A stretch of DNA of 64,000 nucleotides from Chlamydiota bacterium. Lineage in GTDB: Bacteria > Chlamydiota > Chlamydiia > Chlamydiales > Rhabdochlamydiaceae. The stretch is taken from contig JAKEHU010000008.1 in NCBI GenBank assembly GCA_022614855.1, forward strand, positions 16,097-80,096, given 5' to 3'. Below are positions 20,551 through 29,117 of the stretch, in pieces. Position numbers and translations under genes: made by a program. Under the pieces are notes generated by a model, which was not told where the DNA came from, searched no databases, and saw only the letters and a list, made by a program, of their open reading frames with translations. The number at the start of each line of letters is the position of its first letter. Positions within the stretch are counted from its first letter, which is position 1.

Positions 20551-22364
20551 ATCAATTCCTCTAAAACTTTATGAGAGCGCTCGATGAAAGAGGAGAGGTT
20601 TGCAGGAGAAAATTCCTTTTGCGAAAGGAGGCTTAGCTCATATACCTGCTGTGCAAGGTTATCTGCCAGTTTGGGGTTTTTCTCGCGAAGATGGTAGATT
20701 TTTTGGATTAGGGGGCTATTTGTATTCACGATGAAGGAGCGCTTTTCATCGAGTTTGTTGGGATAGGATTGGCCTGAAATAGCCAGGTAGTCGCGAAGTC
20801 TGCGGTTTTCTTCTTGTAGGACTAGAAAAGCAGGCAATTCATTGCTAGCTAAACTCTTTGCCTCTATTTGCAGCTCTTTTTTTTCTAAGGCTTGATCAAA
20901 AAAGGCTGCAATTTTGGAAGATTCTGTTTTTCCCTCTGCATCGAGAAGGGTTTTTTCACGGGAAGGATCTAAAATCGATTGGTCTAAAGCTCCATCGATT
21001 CTCTGAAAGCGAAGGTTGCCATTTTTTGTTTCAAGGTAATTGATTACGGCGGTATCGAGATAAGAATTGGCAAAGAGGATTTCTATTCCCTTATTTTTAT
21101 AGAGCTGTAAGATGTGAGATCCCAAATGGTCATCTGAAGTGTAGAAGACTTTATTGGGATTTTCATTTTTTCCGACAAGGTAATCTTCCAAAGTCATCCA
21201 ATTTCCGCTGAGGGTTTTCCAGATGAGATACTCTTTGCTTTTTTCATAGAATTTATCATCTTGAAGAACCCCAAGTTTGATGATGAGCTCAATTTCTGGC
21301 CAAGCTGCGATGAATTTCTCGCGTTCATTTTGATAAAAGAGAGCAAGCCGGTCAGCAATTTTTTTGGAAATGTGAGAGGCAACCTGTTTTACTGTACGGT
21401 CCATTTGAAGATAGCTTCGGGAGACATTCAAAGGAATATCGGTACTGTCAATTGTTCCGCGCAACACCATGAGATAATCAGGAAGGAGCCCTTTGCAATC
21501 ATCGGAAACAAAAACTCGATTGCAGAAGAGTTTGATTCTATTTTCGGTCATGTCAAAGCGCTTATGGACTTTGGGAAAATAGAGGATGCCTTTTAGATGA
21601 AAGGGGTAATCGACATTGAGGTGGACCCAAAAAATTGGATCCTGTTCAAAGGGGTAAAGCTGACTGTAGAATTCTAGATACTCCTTTTCTGTACAATCTG
21701 CTGGAGATTTAATCCAAAGCGGTTCTTTGCTATTGATGTGTTTATCATTTAGGTAGATGGGATAGGGCAAAAAACTGCAGTAGTGAGACAAGATGGATCG
21801 GATTTTTGGTTCTTCCAAATACTCTTCATGATCTTTACCAATGTATAGGGTAATTTCTGTTCCTCGATCTTTTTTTTCTCCTTCTTCGATGGTGTAATTT
21901 GAACTCCCGTCACAGCTCCAAAAGACGCCTTTGCTATTTTCTTTATAGGAGAGGGTTTGAATTTCTACCCGATCAGCCACCATGTACGCAGAGTAAAAAC
22001 CGAGGCCAAAATGGCCGATAATTTGGTCATCTTCTCCTTTATTTTTGTATTTTTCTAAGAACTCTTCGGCACCTGAAAAGGCAAGCTGGGCAATGTATTT
22101 TTCCACTTCCTCAGCTGTCATGCCGATTCCGTTATCGGTAATTTTTATAGTTTTCCCATTTTTATCGATCGCAATGTCGATGCAAGGAGAGTCATTAGGA
22201 GAGAGTTGCACCTCTTTTTCTGATTGCAAAATGCGAAGCTTATTCAAGGCATCACAACTATTAGAGACAAGTTCTCGGATGAAGATATCTTTTTCTGAAT
22301 AAAGCCATTTTTTAATGATGGGAAGAATTTTTTCGGTGTTAACCTTTAAGGTTCCTTGTGCCAT
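20547..22364 (-). CDS. htpG: Chaperone HtpG (Hsp90)
   Basis: 605 residues, at the short end for bacterial Hsp90. The GHKL ATPase domain is intact: ELVSNSCDALNKLR carries the catalytic Glu and Asn, DNGIGMTAEEVEKYI the nucleotide-binding Asp, and GHFGLGFYSAYMVAD the lid region. The middle domain has KGILYFP and NRIKLFCNRVFVSDD. The C-terminal dimerisation domain is short. AGGTCAGG precedes the ATG. It is transcribed alone and convergently with the Fic gene. No CIRCE operator is visible upstream. Confidence 0.95.
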   Translation of the reverse strand: MAQGTLKVNTEKILPIIKKWLYSEKDIFIRELVSNSCDALNKLRILQSEKEVQLSPNDSPCIDIAIDKNGKTIKITDNGIGMTAEEVEKYIAQLAFSGAEEFLEKYKNKGEDDQIIGHFGLGFYSAYMVADRVEIQTLSYKENSKGVFWSCDGSSNYTIEEGEKKDRGTEITLYIGKDHEEYLEEPKIRSILSHYCSFLPYPIYLNDKHINSKEPLWIKSPADCTEKEYLEFYSQLYPFEQDPIFWVHLNVDYPFHLKGILYFPKVHKRFDMTENRIKLFCNRVFVSDDCKGLLPDYLMVLRGTIDSTDIPLNVSRSYLQMDRTVKQVASHISKKIADRLALFYQNEREKFIAAWPEIELIIKLGVLQDDKFYEKSKEYLIWKTLSGNWMTLEDYLVGKNENPNKVFYTSDDHLGSHILQLYKNKGIEILFANSYLDTAVINYLETKNGNLRFQRIDGALDQSILDPSREKTLLDAEGKTESSKIAAFFDQALEKKELQIEAKSLASNELPAFLVLQEENRRLRDYLAISGQSYPNKLDEKRSFIVNTNSPLIQKIYHLREKNPKLADNLAQQVYELSLLSQKEFSPANLSSFIERSHKVLEELI

Positions 22365-22426
22365 TTTCCTGACCTCTTTTTTCCACTGCTATGATAGTCA
22401 AAAGGCAATTATCCTTAAAATAGAAA

Positions 22427-22504
22427 GTCTAAAGGCTAAAAGCTAAAAAGGGGGAAAAAGCAAATTCCTAATTTAGCCTTTAGCTTTTATACTTTAGCCT
22501 TTAA
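22427..22504. repeat. Imperfect inverted/direct repeat between htpG and nadE
   Basis: AAAGGCTAAAAGCTAAA (22431-22447) is complementary to TTTAGCCTTTAGCTTTT (22472-22488), and TTTAGCCTTTA recurs at 22493. It sits between divergent promoters. It differs in sequence from the CATATG-core elements. It could form a hairpin; no function is evident. Confidence 0.5.
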
Positions 22505-22571
22505 TTAAGGAGGATTTGCCATTAAATTTTTTCTTACATAAAAGAGGATTTAGCGGAGTCATGAGAAAAAA

Positions 22572-24206
22572 ATGCGCATTTTTATTGCTCAGATCAATCC
22601 TACCATTGGCGATCTAGAGGGAAATACAAAAAAAATTTTAATATGCATTGAGAGGGCCAAGACACATGGTTTTGACCTGATTCTATTTCCAGAGCTTGCT
22701 CTTTGTGGTTATCCTCCTGAAGACCTTCTTCTTCATAGCCATTTTATCGATGCAGTGAGAGGTCAGCTTGAAAAAATCATTCCAGCTTCTTCGAACATCA
22801 TGGTCATTCTTGGGATGGTAAGAAGGAATGTTTCTCTTAGTGGAAAGCCCTTATTCAATACTGCAGCGATTATCCATGATGGTCATCTACTTGGTTTTTA
22901 TGATAAAGGTCTACTGCCAACCTACGATGTCTTTGATGAAAGAAGGTATTTTGAGCCGGGAAAGGAGGTGAGTGTTTGGGAATTGAAAGGGAAAAAAATT
23001 GCAGTCATCATCTGTGAGGATATCTGGCAACATTCTGGCCAAGTTGATCTTACAAAATATGCTCGTGATCCGATCATGGAATTAAAACCTCTCCATCCTG
23101 ACCTTTTATTGAATTTATCCTCTTCCCCTTATCAATTTAACAAGCCTGATGTGCGAGTAAAAGTCTGTGCAAAAGCAGCGACCACGTTGAATTGCCCTGT
23201 CATTTTGTGTTGCCAAGTAGGAGGAAATGATGACCTTGTTTTTGATGGATATAGTGTTTTTGTCGATGCATTGGGGAATTTGTGCCAGCTGGGCAAGGGA
23301 TTTGAAGAGGATGAACTTCTCATCGACCTAGATGCCCCTCTCTGCAACATAAAATTTACCTATGATCCAATCCGGGATCTCTATCGTGCTTTAGTTCTTG
23401 GAGTGAGAGATTATTTTTCCAAACAAGGATTTAAAAAGGCCTGTTTTGGCCTTTCAGGAGGAGTGGATTCAGCATTAGTGGCTTGCATTGCAACGGAAGC
23501 ATTGGGAAAAGAAAACATTCTCGCAGTGGGATTGCCGTCTCGTTACACAGCAGAGATGAGCATTACAAGTGCGAAAAAATTAGCAAAAAATTTGGGAATA
23601 GAATTCATACTGATCTCGATCGAAGGACCTTTTGAAGACTATTTAAAACTTCTTCAACCCCATTTTCAGAATAGACCTGCTGATGTCACTGAAGAAAATT
23701 TGCAGTCTCGTATTAGAGGAATGATTTTGATGGCTCTTTCCAATAAACTGGGCTATCTGGTGCTGAGCACAGGAAATAAGAGTGAATTGGGAATGGGTTT
23801 TTGTACCCTCTATGGAGATATGGCAGGGGGACTCGCAGCTATTTCAGATGTGTTAAAAATGCAAATCTATGAGCTTTGTAGGTGGATCAATCGAAAAAAA
23901 GAGATCATTCCCAAGGAGATCATCGACAGACCTCCCACTGCAGAATTGAGACCAGGACAACTCGATTTAGATACCCTTCCTCCGTATGAAATTGTCGATG
24001 CAGTTTTGAAGGGGTATGTGGAAGAGTTTCTCTCACCAGAAGAAATTGCAAAAAAAAATCAGATCGACCTGACCACTGTCATTGATCTCATTCACAGAAT
24101 TCATCTGGCAGAATACAAGAGAAGGCAAGCTCCACCTGGCATTCGCGTCAGTAGAAAAGCTTTTAGGATTGGACGACGTTATCCGATTGTTCAGAAGTGG
24201 GCGTAG
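22572..24206 (+). CDS. nadE: Glutamine-dependent NAD+ synthetase
   Basis: 544 residues, two domains. The N-terminal carbon-nitrogen hydrolase domain has the Glu-Lys-Cys triad in FPELALCGYPPEDLL, YDKGLLPTYDVFDE and VIICEDIW, and releases ammonia from glutamine. The C-terminal NAD synthetase domain has the pyrophosphatase loop FGLSGGVDSALVA and STGNKSELGMGFCTLYGDMAGG. The enzyme converts nicotinic acid adenine dinucleotide to NAD. Its 3' end overlaps the convergent LanM-like gene by 44 bp. As I recall, Chlamydiaceae import NAD and lack this pathway, so a nadE gene suggests more metabolic independence. Confidence 0.94.
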   Translation: MRIFIAQINPTIGDLEGNTKKILICIERAKTHGFDLILFPELALCGYPPEDLLLHSHFIDAVRGQLEKIIPASSNIMVILGMVRRNVSLSGKPLFNTAAIIHDGHLLGFYDKGLLPTYDVFDERRYFEPGKEVSVWELKGKKIAVIICEDIWQHSGQVDLTKYARDPIMELKPLHPDLLLNLSSSPYQFNKPDVRVKVCAKAATTLNCPVILCCQVGGNDDLVFDGYSVFVDALGNLCQLGKGFEEDELLIDLDAPLCNIKFTYDPIRDLYRALVLGVRDYFSKQGFKKACFGLSGGVDSALVACIATEALGKENILAVGLPSRYTAEMSITSAKKLAKNLGIEFILISIEGPFEDYLKLLQPHFQNRPADVTEENLQSRIRGMILMALSNKLGYLVLSTGNKSELGMGFCTLYGDMAGGLAAISDVLKMQIYELCRWINRKKEIIPKEIIDRPPTAELRPGQLDLDTLPPYEIVDAVLKGYVEEFLSPEEIAKKNQIDLTTVIDLIHRIHLAEYKRRQAPPGIRVSRKAFRIGRRYPIVQKWA

Positions 24207-25656
24207 ATTTTATAGCTAGGAGAAAGTCTCCATAATAGACTTCTCCAGTGTCTGGCATGTAGTAAAAAATGGGGATATCATTATTCATGACATCTTTAGT
24301 AAATTGGTTTTCAAGATCTTTTGTAGAAATTTGTAGTTTAAATTTCGAATCCAAACTATTTTTTAGATCATCTAGAAAAATTCTAAAGCCCTCTTTAGGA
24401 TCTTGTTGAATGATAAGATTTAAAGGTCTTGTACCCATTAATAGAATCCGGTGAGGATATTTATCTAACTCTTGCCTAGTGAACTGAATTGCTTCTTTTT
24501 CTTCTGGTGAAAAGGGTTCTGGTTTTAAAGCTCTATTTTTTAGAGTTTTTTGTATGGTATTTTCAAGAAGATGTCCTTGAGAAAAAATGGTCATGGAATC
24601 CGAAGTAGAAAATTCTGGCTTATCAAGTTCTGAAAGAGTTTTCTCATCAACGATCTTAAAACCAAACCAGATGCGATTTCTTGAGTTTTCATTGTCAAAA
24701 AGAAATCCTGAATGTTCACCTAATGTTAATAACCCAGTATCATTAGCAAAAGGATTAATCACTTCTAGATCAATTAAATGGGGTTTTTTCTTGGAGGTTA
24801 TGATATTTTCATAATGTTGATCGTCTATCTTTAAAGGATTTAATAATCTATCCATTTTGCAAAAAATTAGAAGATATTTTTCAACTTCCTCTTTAGACAT
24901 GAACGTATTTTCTTCTTTTTTATTTTCTAACCATTCAGAGTAGCCATATTTATTATCTTTATCATAAACAATGTAGGTGGGAAGGTCTGTTTTCGCAAAA
25001 AGGCTATTTTCTTTTCCTGTGATCAATTCTTCATTAATCATCGAACGAGGTTTAAATACTATTTTCTTATTATTTTCTAATTCGATACACAGAGGAGTTT
25101 TTCCTTTATTGTGAGTTTCATTTCCTAAAATAAAAACTTTTACAATACTGTGATCAGAAGAAATCTGAAATTTCTTTTGGAAAGTGAGATCTTCAGCGGT
25201 ATCTTTTTTGACTTGATCAATTGCCTTTGTTAGATATTCTTTCAAATTCACCAGAATATTGTTGATGATCTTTTTCTTAGTCTCATTTGATTGCTTATCA
25301 TGAAGAATGATTTTTAAAATTTTTGCAGTTAAAAATTGATGGTTTTCCCCATTTTCACAGGAAGAGGGCAACTGCAAATCTTTCCAGTTTTTGGAAACGA
25401 AAGCTTTAACTTCTTTTTCTTTTTGCTTTGCGTGTGAGCCTAGAGAACTACATCTTTCAACCATGGTTTCCACGGAATTTGTCAAGGTAGAAGAAAATGA
25501 TACTTGGCGAGTAGACCAAAAGTCTTTCAGGGCTCGAAGGGTAGGTGGAAGCCATTTTTCAAATAAAGAAAGAGGAATTGTTTTTTCAAATTCTTTTGAT
25601 ATTTGTTCCGGGGGTATTGGATCTAATGAAGAAATACTAGGTCGACGAACACTCAT
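24163..25656 (-). CDS. Stand-alone LanM-type dehydratase-like protein (DUF4135-like)
   Basis: 497 residues. Residues 170-470 carry the marks of the N-terminal dehydratase domain of class II lanthipeptide synthetases: GNETHNKGK (178-186), KKIVFKPRS (197-205), YGYSEWL (237-243), DDQHYENII (278-286), HLIDLE (293-298) and near the end NDIPIFYYMPDTGEVYYGD. In LanM these build a lipid-kinase-like fold that phosphorylates Ser/Thr and eliminates phosphate. The LanC-type cyclase domain is wholly absent, and no precursor peptide or exporter gene is nearby. It could be a protein or lipid kinase acting on the host, or a dehydratase without cyclase. The family call is by eye and moderately secure. Confidence 0.65.
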   Translation of the reverse strand: MSVRRPSISSLDPIPPEQISKEFEKTIPLSLFEKWLPPTLRALKDFWSTRQVSFSSTLTNSVETMVERCSSLGSHAKQKEKEVKAFVSKNWKDLQLPSSCENGENHQFLTAKILKIILHDKQSNETKKKIINNILVNLKEYLTKAIDQVKKDTAEDLTFQKKFQISSDHSIVKVFILGNETHNKGKTPLCIELENNKKIVFKPRSMINEELITGKENSLFAKTDLPTYIVYDKDNKYGYSEWLENKKEENTFMSKEEVEKYLLIFCKMDRLLNPLKIDDQHYENIITSKKKPHLIDLEVINPFANDTGLLTLGEHSGFLFDNENSRNRIWFGFKIVDEKTLSELDKPEFSTSDSMTIFSQGHLLENTIQKTLKNRALKPEPFSPEEKEAIQFTRQELDKYPHRILLMGTRPLNLIIQQDPKEGFRIFLDDLKNSLDSKFKLQISTKDLENQFTKDVMNNDIPIFYYMPDTGEVYYGDFLLAIKSTPTSEQSDNVVQS

Positions 25657-25770
25657 TTTTAAACTAATTTTATCTTTTCTAAAAATTATTATATAGTTCT
25701 TAAGGCTATATTTTCAACCATAAAAAAAGGGATAATGAACTATATAAATACTTAACGGAGAAGAACTTGC

Positions 25771-26088
25771 TTATTTACCAGTAAGTTGCTGTATGCGAGG
25801 TAGAACCTTTTCAATTTTTTTCAAAATTTCATATTGGAAAGTTCCAAATCCTTCAGGATTTTTAAATTTTTTTGTGATCTCTGTATGAGACTTAAATCGA
25901 GTGGCTATAATCAGCAAGATTTTTTGGAATAATTTTTCCTGTATATCATCAAGATCATGAATTTTTGTAAACTCTGGATCTTGAAGGGTTTTTGAAAGCT
26001 TCTCTTCGCCTAATTCTTCTTTGATTACATTTGTAACTGTTTGATACATAGTATCATATACACTTTTTTCTGGAACTTTAACACTCAT
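25771..26088 (-). CDS. Hypothetical 105-residue helical protein
   Basis: Not recognised. MSVKVPEKSVYDTMYQTVTN leads into a mostly helical, soluble, charged chain with no Cys, no signal peptide and no membrane segment, ending PRIQQLTGK. It lies 114 bp from the start of the LanM-like gene, on the same strand and upstream of it, and both proteins begin MSV. A chaperone or regulator for that protein is conceivable, but only proximity supports it. The region upstream is palindromic element 4. Confidence 0.55.
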   Translation of the reverse strand: MSVKVPEKSVYDTMYQTVTNVIKEELGEEKLSKTLQDPEFTKIHDLDDIQEKLFQKILLIIATRFKSHTEITKKFKNPEGFGTFQYEILKKIEKVLPRIQQLTGK

Positions 26089-26155
26089 AATTTCCTTAAA
26101 TTTGGCTAAATCGGAACAAATTTTATCATACTAATTTAATATCGAGCAATGGTTT

Positions 26156-26413
26156 ATGAACCTATCCCAATAAAATTCCCTTCGATCTTTCGATTCAAAT
26201 TGCAGGGGTCATATACGTAGTTGATATTATCCCAGCAATTTGAAGTTGAAAAGCGGCTCAAAAGAACCCAAAAATCGACAGAAGCTTAATTCAACAACAG
26301 TCTCTAAATTTTCCTCGGCCGTAGTTTCTCCAATACTGTCCTAGGAAAAATTTAGAAAATCTGCCTCAAAATCTCCAGAAATCTCATTGGAAATTTTATT
26401 GGGATAGGTTCAT
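26156..26413. repeat. Composite palindromic element 4 (258 bp)
   Basis: Outer arms ATGAACCTATCCCAATAAAA (26156) and TTTATTGGGATAGGTTCAT (ending 26413) are complementary. Inside, 26189-26306 is an inverted copy of 49683-49800, sharing AAGCTTCTGTCGATTTTTGG, GCCGCTTTTCA and CCCCTGCAATTTGAATCGAA. The core here is CATATACGTAGTTGATAT, a degraded form of the CATATG palindrome. It occupies the whole gap 26089-26409 and supplies the epmA stop codon. Confidence 0.85.
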
Positions 26414-27366
26414 GTCGGCCAGGGGAAGGGGAGGATTTCGCTAAGGGATTCTTTTTGGTGTTTGACCATCATAAGCCTATCAAAGCCTGCAGCGACCCCG
26501 CAACAGTCGGGGAGGCCGATTTTCAGTGCGGCTAGAAACTCCTCATCTATGGGTAAAAGGTCTTTGCCATGGGAGATCCGCTTTTCATTTTCTGCAATGA
26601 GCCGCTTTCTCTGTTCTTCCTCGTCGAGGAGTTCGTGATAGCCATTTGCCAGTTCAAAGCCATTATAGTAGACTTCAAACCGTTCTGCTACGGGGAATTC
26701 TTGGGTCTTTTTGATTTGCGAAAGGGCTGCTTGCGAGGCAGGGTAATCTGTGATTACACATAGGCAATCTTTTCCAAGATGGGGCTCAATGACGAGACTC
26801 ATGATGAGATTGAGGAGGGAGTCTTTATCGGAATGGCGCATTTCATCTGAAAGATGGATTTCATGAGATTCAGCTATTTTGATCAGTTCTCTTACTTTTG
26901 CTTTAAAGGGGTTGATTTTGGCGTACTCTTCAAACGCTTCGCAGTAGGTCATGGATGTGGCATGAAGATCGGGCAAAAAGAGGCGAATGAAGGAAAGGGT
27001 TTCTTGAATCAGGGTTTCTAAGGAAATATTAAGCCGGTACCATTCTACCATGGTGAATTCAGGATTGTGACGCTTTCCCAGTTCTCCATCTCGAAATACA
27101 TGGCTCATTTGAAAAATATCGCGATGTGTTAGAGCGATGAGTCGTTTCATTCCATATTCAGGAGAGGTGTGGAGAAAGGCAGATTTTCCAGATTGAAGGT
27201 AGACTTTCATCACATCGATATGTGCATCAATGGGTGCACATAAGCTTAAGGAAGGACAGTCAACTTCTAAAACATCTCGCTCATGAAAAAAGGCTCGCAC
27301 CTCAGCAAACATTTTGGCACGGTCCTGAATAACAAAGAGCAAATCAGACTCGAGAGACGTATTCAC
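26410..27366 (-). CDS. epmA: EF-P lysine ligase EpmA (GenX/PoxA), lysyl-tRNA synthetase paralogue
   Basis: 318 residues, the class II synthetase core without the anticodon-binding domain. Motif 2 FRDGELGKRHNPEFTMVEWY, FELANGYHELLDEEEQRKR and motif 3 GLPDCCGVAAGFDRLMM are all present. EpmA attaches beta-lysine to a lysine of elongation factor P. It overlaps efp by 23 bp, which fits the function. The start is GTG 27366; the next ATG would remove family-conserved residues. The TGA stop lies in the terminal motif of palindromic element 4. The partner EpmB (lysine aminomutase) is not in the window. Confidence 0.9.
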   Translation of the reverse strand: MNTSLESDLLFVIQDRAKMFAEVRAFFHERDVLEVDCPSLSLCAPIDAHIDVMKVYLQSGKSAFLHTSPEYGMKRLIALTHRDIFQMSHVFRDGELGKRHNPEFTMVEWYRLNISLETLIQETLSFIRLFLPDLHATSMTYCEAFEEYAKINPFKAKVRELIKIAESHEIHLSDEMRHSDKDSLLNLIMSLVIEPHLGKDCLCVITDYPASQAALSQIKKTQEFPVAERFEVYYNGFELANGYHELLDEEEQRKRLIAENEKRISHGKDLLPIDEEFLAALKIGLPDCCGVAAGFDRLMMVKHQKESLSEILPFPWPT

Positions 27367-27907
27367 CGGTTCTAGTATCCACTTTAATTTTTTCGCCCTG
27401 TTCGATAAAAATGGGAACTTGCACTTTAGCTCCCGTTTCAGTTACGGCAGGTTTTAACACACGACCTGTTGTATCGCCGCGAAGACCTGGAGCTGTTTCA
27501 ATGATTGTCATTTCCAGGAAGGTAGGAGGAATGAAATCGATGACCTCGCCTTTGTAGAAGATCAGCTCATATTCCTCTTGTTCCATCAGCCACTTTTCCT
27601 TTTCGCCAATCAGATCGTAGGAAACAGACAGTTGATCGAACGTTGTTTCATCCATGAAAACAGCGCCATTTGTCTCTTTGTAGAGCATGCGCATCTTCTT
27701 TTCTTCTACATCTGCAAGCTCTAGCTTTTCCCCAGATTTGAAGGTCCTTTCAATTACCCTTCCCGTTTTCAGATGTTTGAGTTTTACTCGATTGAATGGC
27801 TGGCTTTTCCCGGGTTTGACAAACTCGTTGCTGACCATGGTATATGGCTCGCTATCAATTTCAACTTTTAAACCCGCTTTAAATTCATTTGTGCTGACAT
27901 AAGCCAT
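27344..27907 (-). CDS. efp: Elongation factor P
   Basis: 187 residues, normal length. The KOW-like N-terminal domain carries EFVKPGKSQPFNRVKLK with Lys34 at the tip, the position modified in E. coli EF-P. The OB domains follow, including the signature LRGDTTGRVLKPAVTETGA. EF-P relieves ribosome stalling at polyproline. It is the first gene of an efp-epmA pair on the minus strand. The tip sequence and adjacent epmA together suggest lysylation of Lys34. Confidence 0.96.
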   Translation of the reverse strand: MAYVSTNEFKAGLKVEIDSEPYTMVSNEFVKPGKSQPFNRVKLKHLKTGRVIERTFKSGEKLELADVEEKKMRMLYKETNGAVFMDETTFDQLSVSYDLIGEKEKWLMEQEEYELIFYKGEVIDFIPPTFLEMTIIETAPGLRGDTTGRVLKPAVTETGAKVQVPIFIEQGEKIKVDTRTGEYVSRV

Positions 27908-27955
27908 TAAAGATCCATCAAAAGCAAAGAATTTTGCCAGAGGGAAGATTAATCT

Positions 27956-28966
27956 TCAAGAATTGGGGTCTTCAAAATCAACGTAACGGGGATTTGTATT
28001 AACATCAGCAGCTGTGGATGGTAGTGGTTTTTTTGGCGAATTTTTTTCTTCGAGTTTTTCATCTAAATATTTTTTTAAGTCACTAATAGATTGTTTAAAT
28101 TGTGATGTATTTTCCATAGACAGACTTCTATGTAGTTCTCTGTCTTTTTCTCTCTCCTTTTCAGCAGTTGTTGACAATTTGTCTGCTCTTTTTTCAAGTT
28201 CGTCTGATACTTTTTGTAATTTTTGAATTTTTTGTTCTAAATCTTCAATTATTTTTTCTTGGCGTTTTATTTTCTCATCATATTCTTTATTTAGTCCTTT
28301 ATATGTTTCATTTTGAGTTTTCAAATTTTTGAGTTCGGTTTTATGTTCGATAATTTGATCCTTTAATTCTTTTAAATGTTCTTCATTCATCTTTCTTGCT
28401 AATTCATTAAAAATTTTAGCTGCATCGACTAATCCTTTTGCTCCTTCTTTATACACACCAGCGTCATTCAAAAATTCACCGTGTATAGATAGAAATTGAT
28501 TTGCAATATTGGTAAATTCGTTTGAAGTATTCTTCAACTCATTACTTGTGTTTTCCAAATTCGTTTCTGTTTTAGTTAATTTTTCACATGTATTTTTAAA
28601 ATCTTTATCAAGCTTATCCCGTTGTGTAATACAGCTCGGAACTGTCATTAAAGCAAATGTGATAAATGCTAAAAGTGGTGCACAGACATAGGACCTTGTC
28701 AGGATTGACATCACAAATAGAAAAAAGCAGGAAACGGAAGCGAGAGTAATCGTGATTGGCCGCCAGTGAGTGATGAGTTTTAGAATTAGAGAAACTATAC
28801 TAGAAAGACTTTGGTAGAGAAGTTGAAATGCAGCTTTGTAGACTTCTCCAATTTTTTCAGTTTTCTTAGGGTCATTATTGGCTTCATCATTAAATATAGG
28901 AAGAATTTCAGAAAGGAAAAATGAATCACCGACTTGACCAGTTGCTCCCAATCCATCAGTTGTCAT
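27956..28966 (-). CDS. Candidate inclusion-membrane (Inc-like) coiled-coil protein
   Basis: 336 residues, no named family recognised. Two closely spaced hydrophobic segments at about 71-89 and 93-113 (ITITLASVSCFFLFVMSIL, CAPLLAFITFALMTVPSCI) form the bilobed pattern typical of chlamydial Inc proteins. They are followed by 200 residues of coiled coil with Asn/Thr-rich repeats (TNLENTSNELKNTSNEFTN) and a proline-containing tail. No cleavable signal peptide is seen, as expected for a type III substrate. Inc proteins sit in the host vacuole membrane. The topology supports this, but membership is inferred. Confidence 0.6.
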   Translation of the reverse strand: MTTDGLGATGQVGDSFFLSEILPIFNDEANNDPKKTEKIGEVYKAAFQLLYQSLSSIVSLILKLITHWRPITITLASVSCFFLFVMSILTRSYVCAPLLAFITFALMTVPSCITQRDKLDKDFKNTCEKLTKTETNLENTSNELKNTSNEFTNIANQFLSIHGEFLNDAGVYKEGAKGLVDAAKIFNELARKMNEEHLKELKDQIIEHKTELKNLKTQNETYKGLNKEYDEKIKRQEKIIEDLEQKIQKLQKVSDELEKRADKLSTTAEKEREKDRELHRSLSMENTSQFKQSISDLKKYLDEKLEEKNSPKKPLPSTAADVNTNPRYVDFEDPNS

Positions 28967-29078
28967 AGATCACCTCTTTTTTTTAAAAAGATTTAAAGAA
29001 GTATAAAAGAAAAGATTTTTTTTAAACAACTACATTGCGACGATTGCTTTTTGAATTCTCTTTGCTTACTATGCGTTT

Positions 29079-29103
29079 AAGAGACGGTCTGAGACAGTCT
29101 CGA
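29079..29103. repeat. Small palindrome with repeat-end motif upstream of amn
   Basis: TTAAGAGACGGTCTGAGACA at 29075 continues into GTCTCGAG. GAGACGGTCT and AGACAGTCTC are complementary with one mismatch. The motif TTAAGAGACTGT is also the arm of larger elements at 9543 and, inverted, at 49844, so this may be a minimal or residual copy. Confidence 0.5.
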
Positions 29104-29117
29104 GAGGGAGAAAAAAC

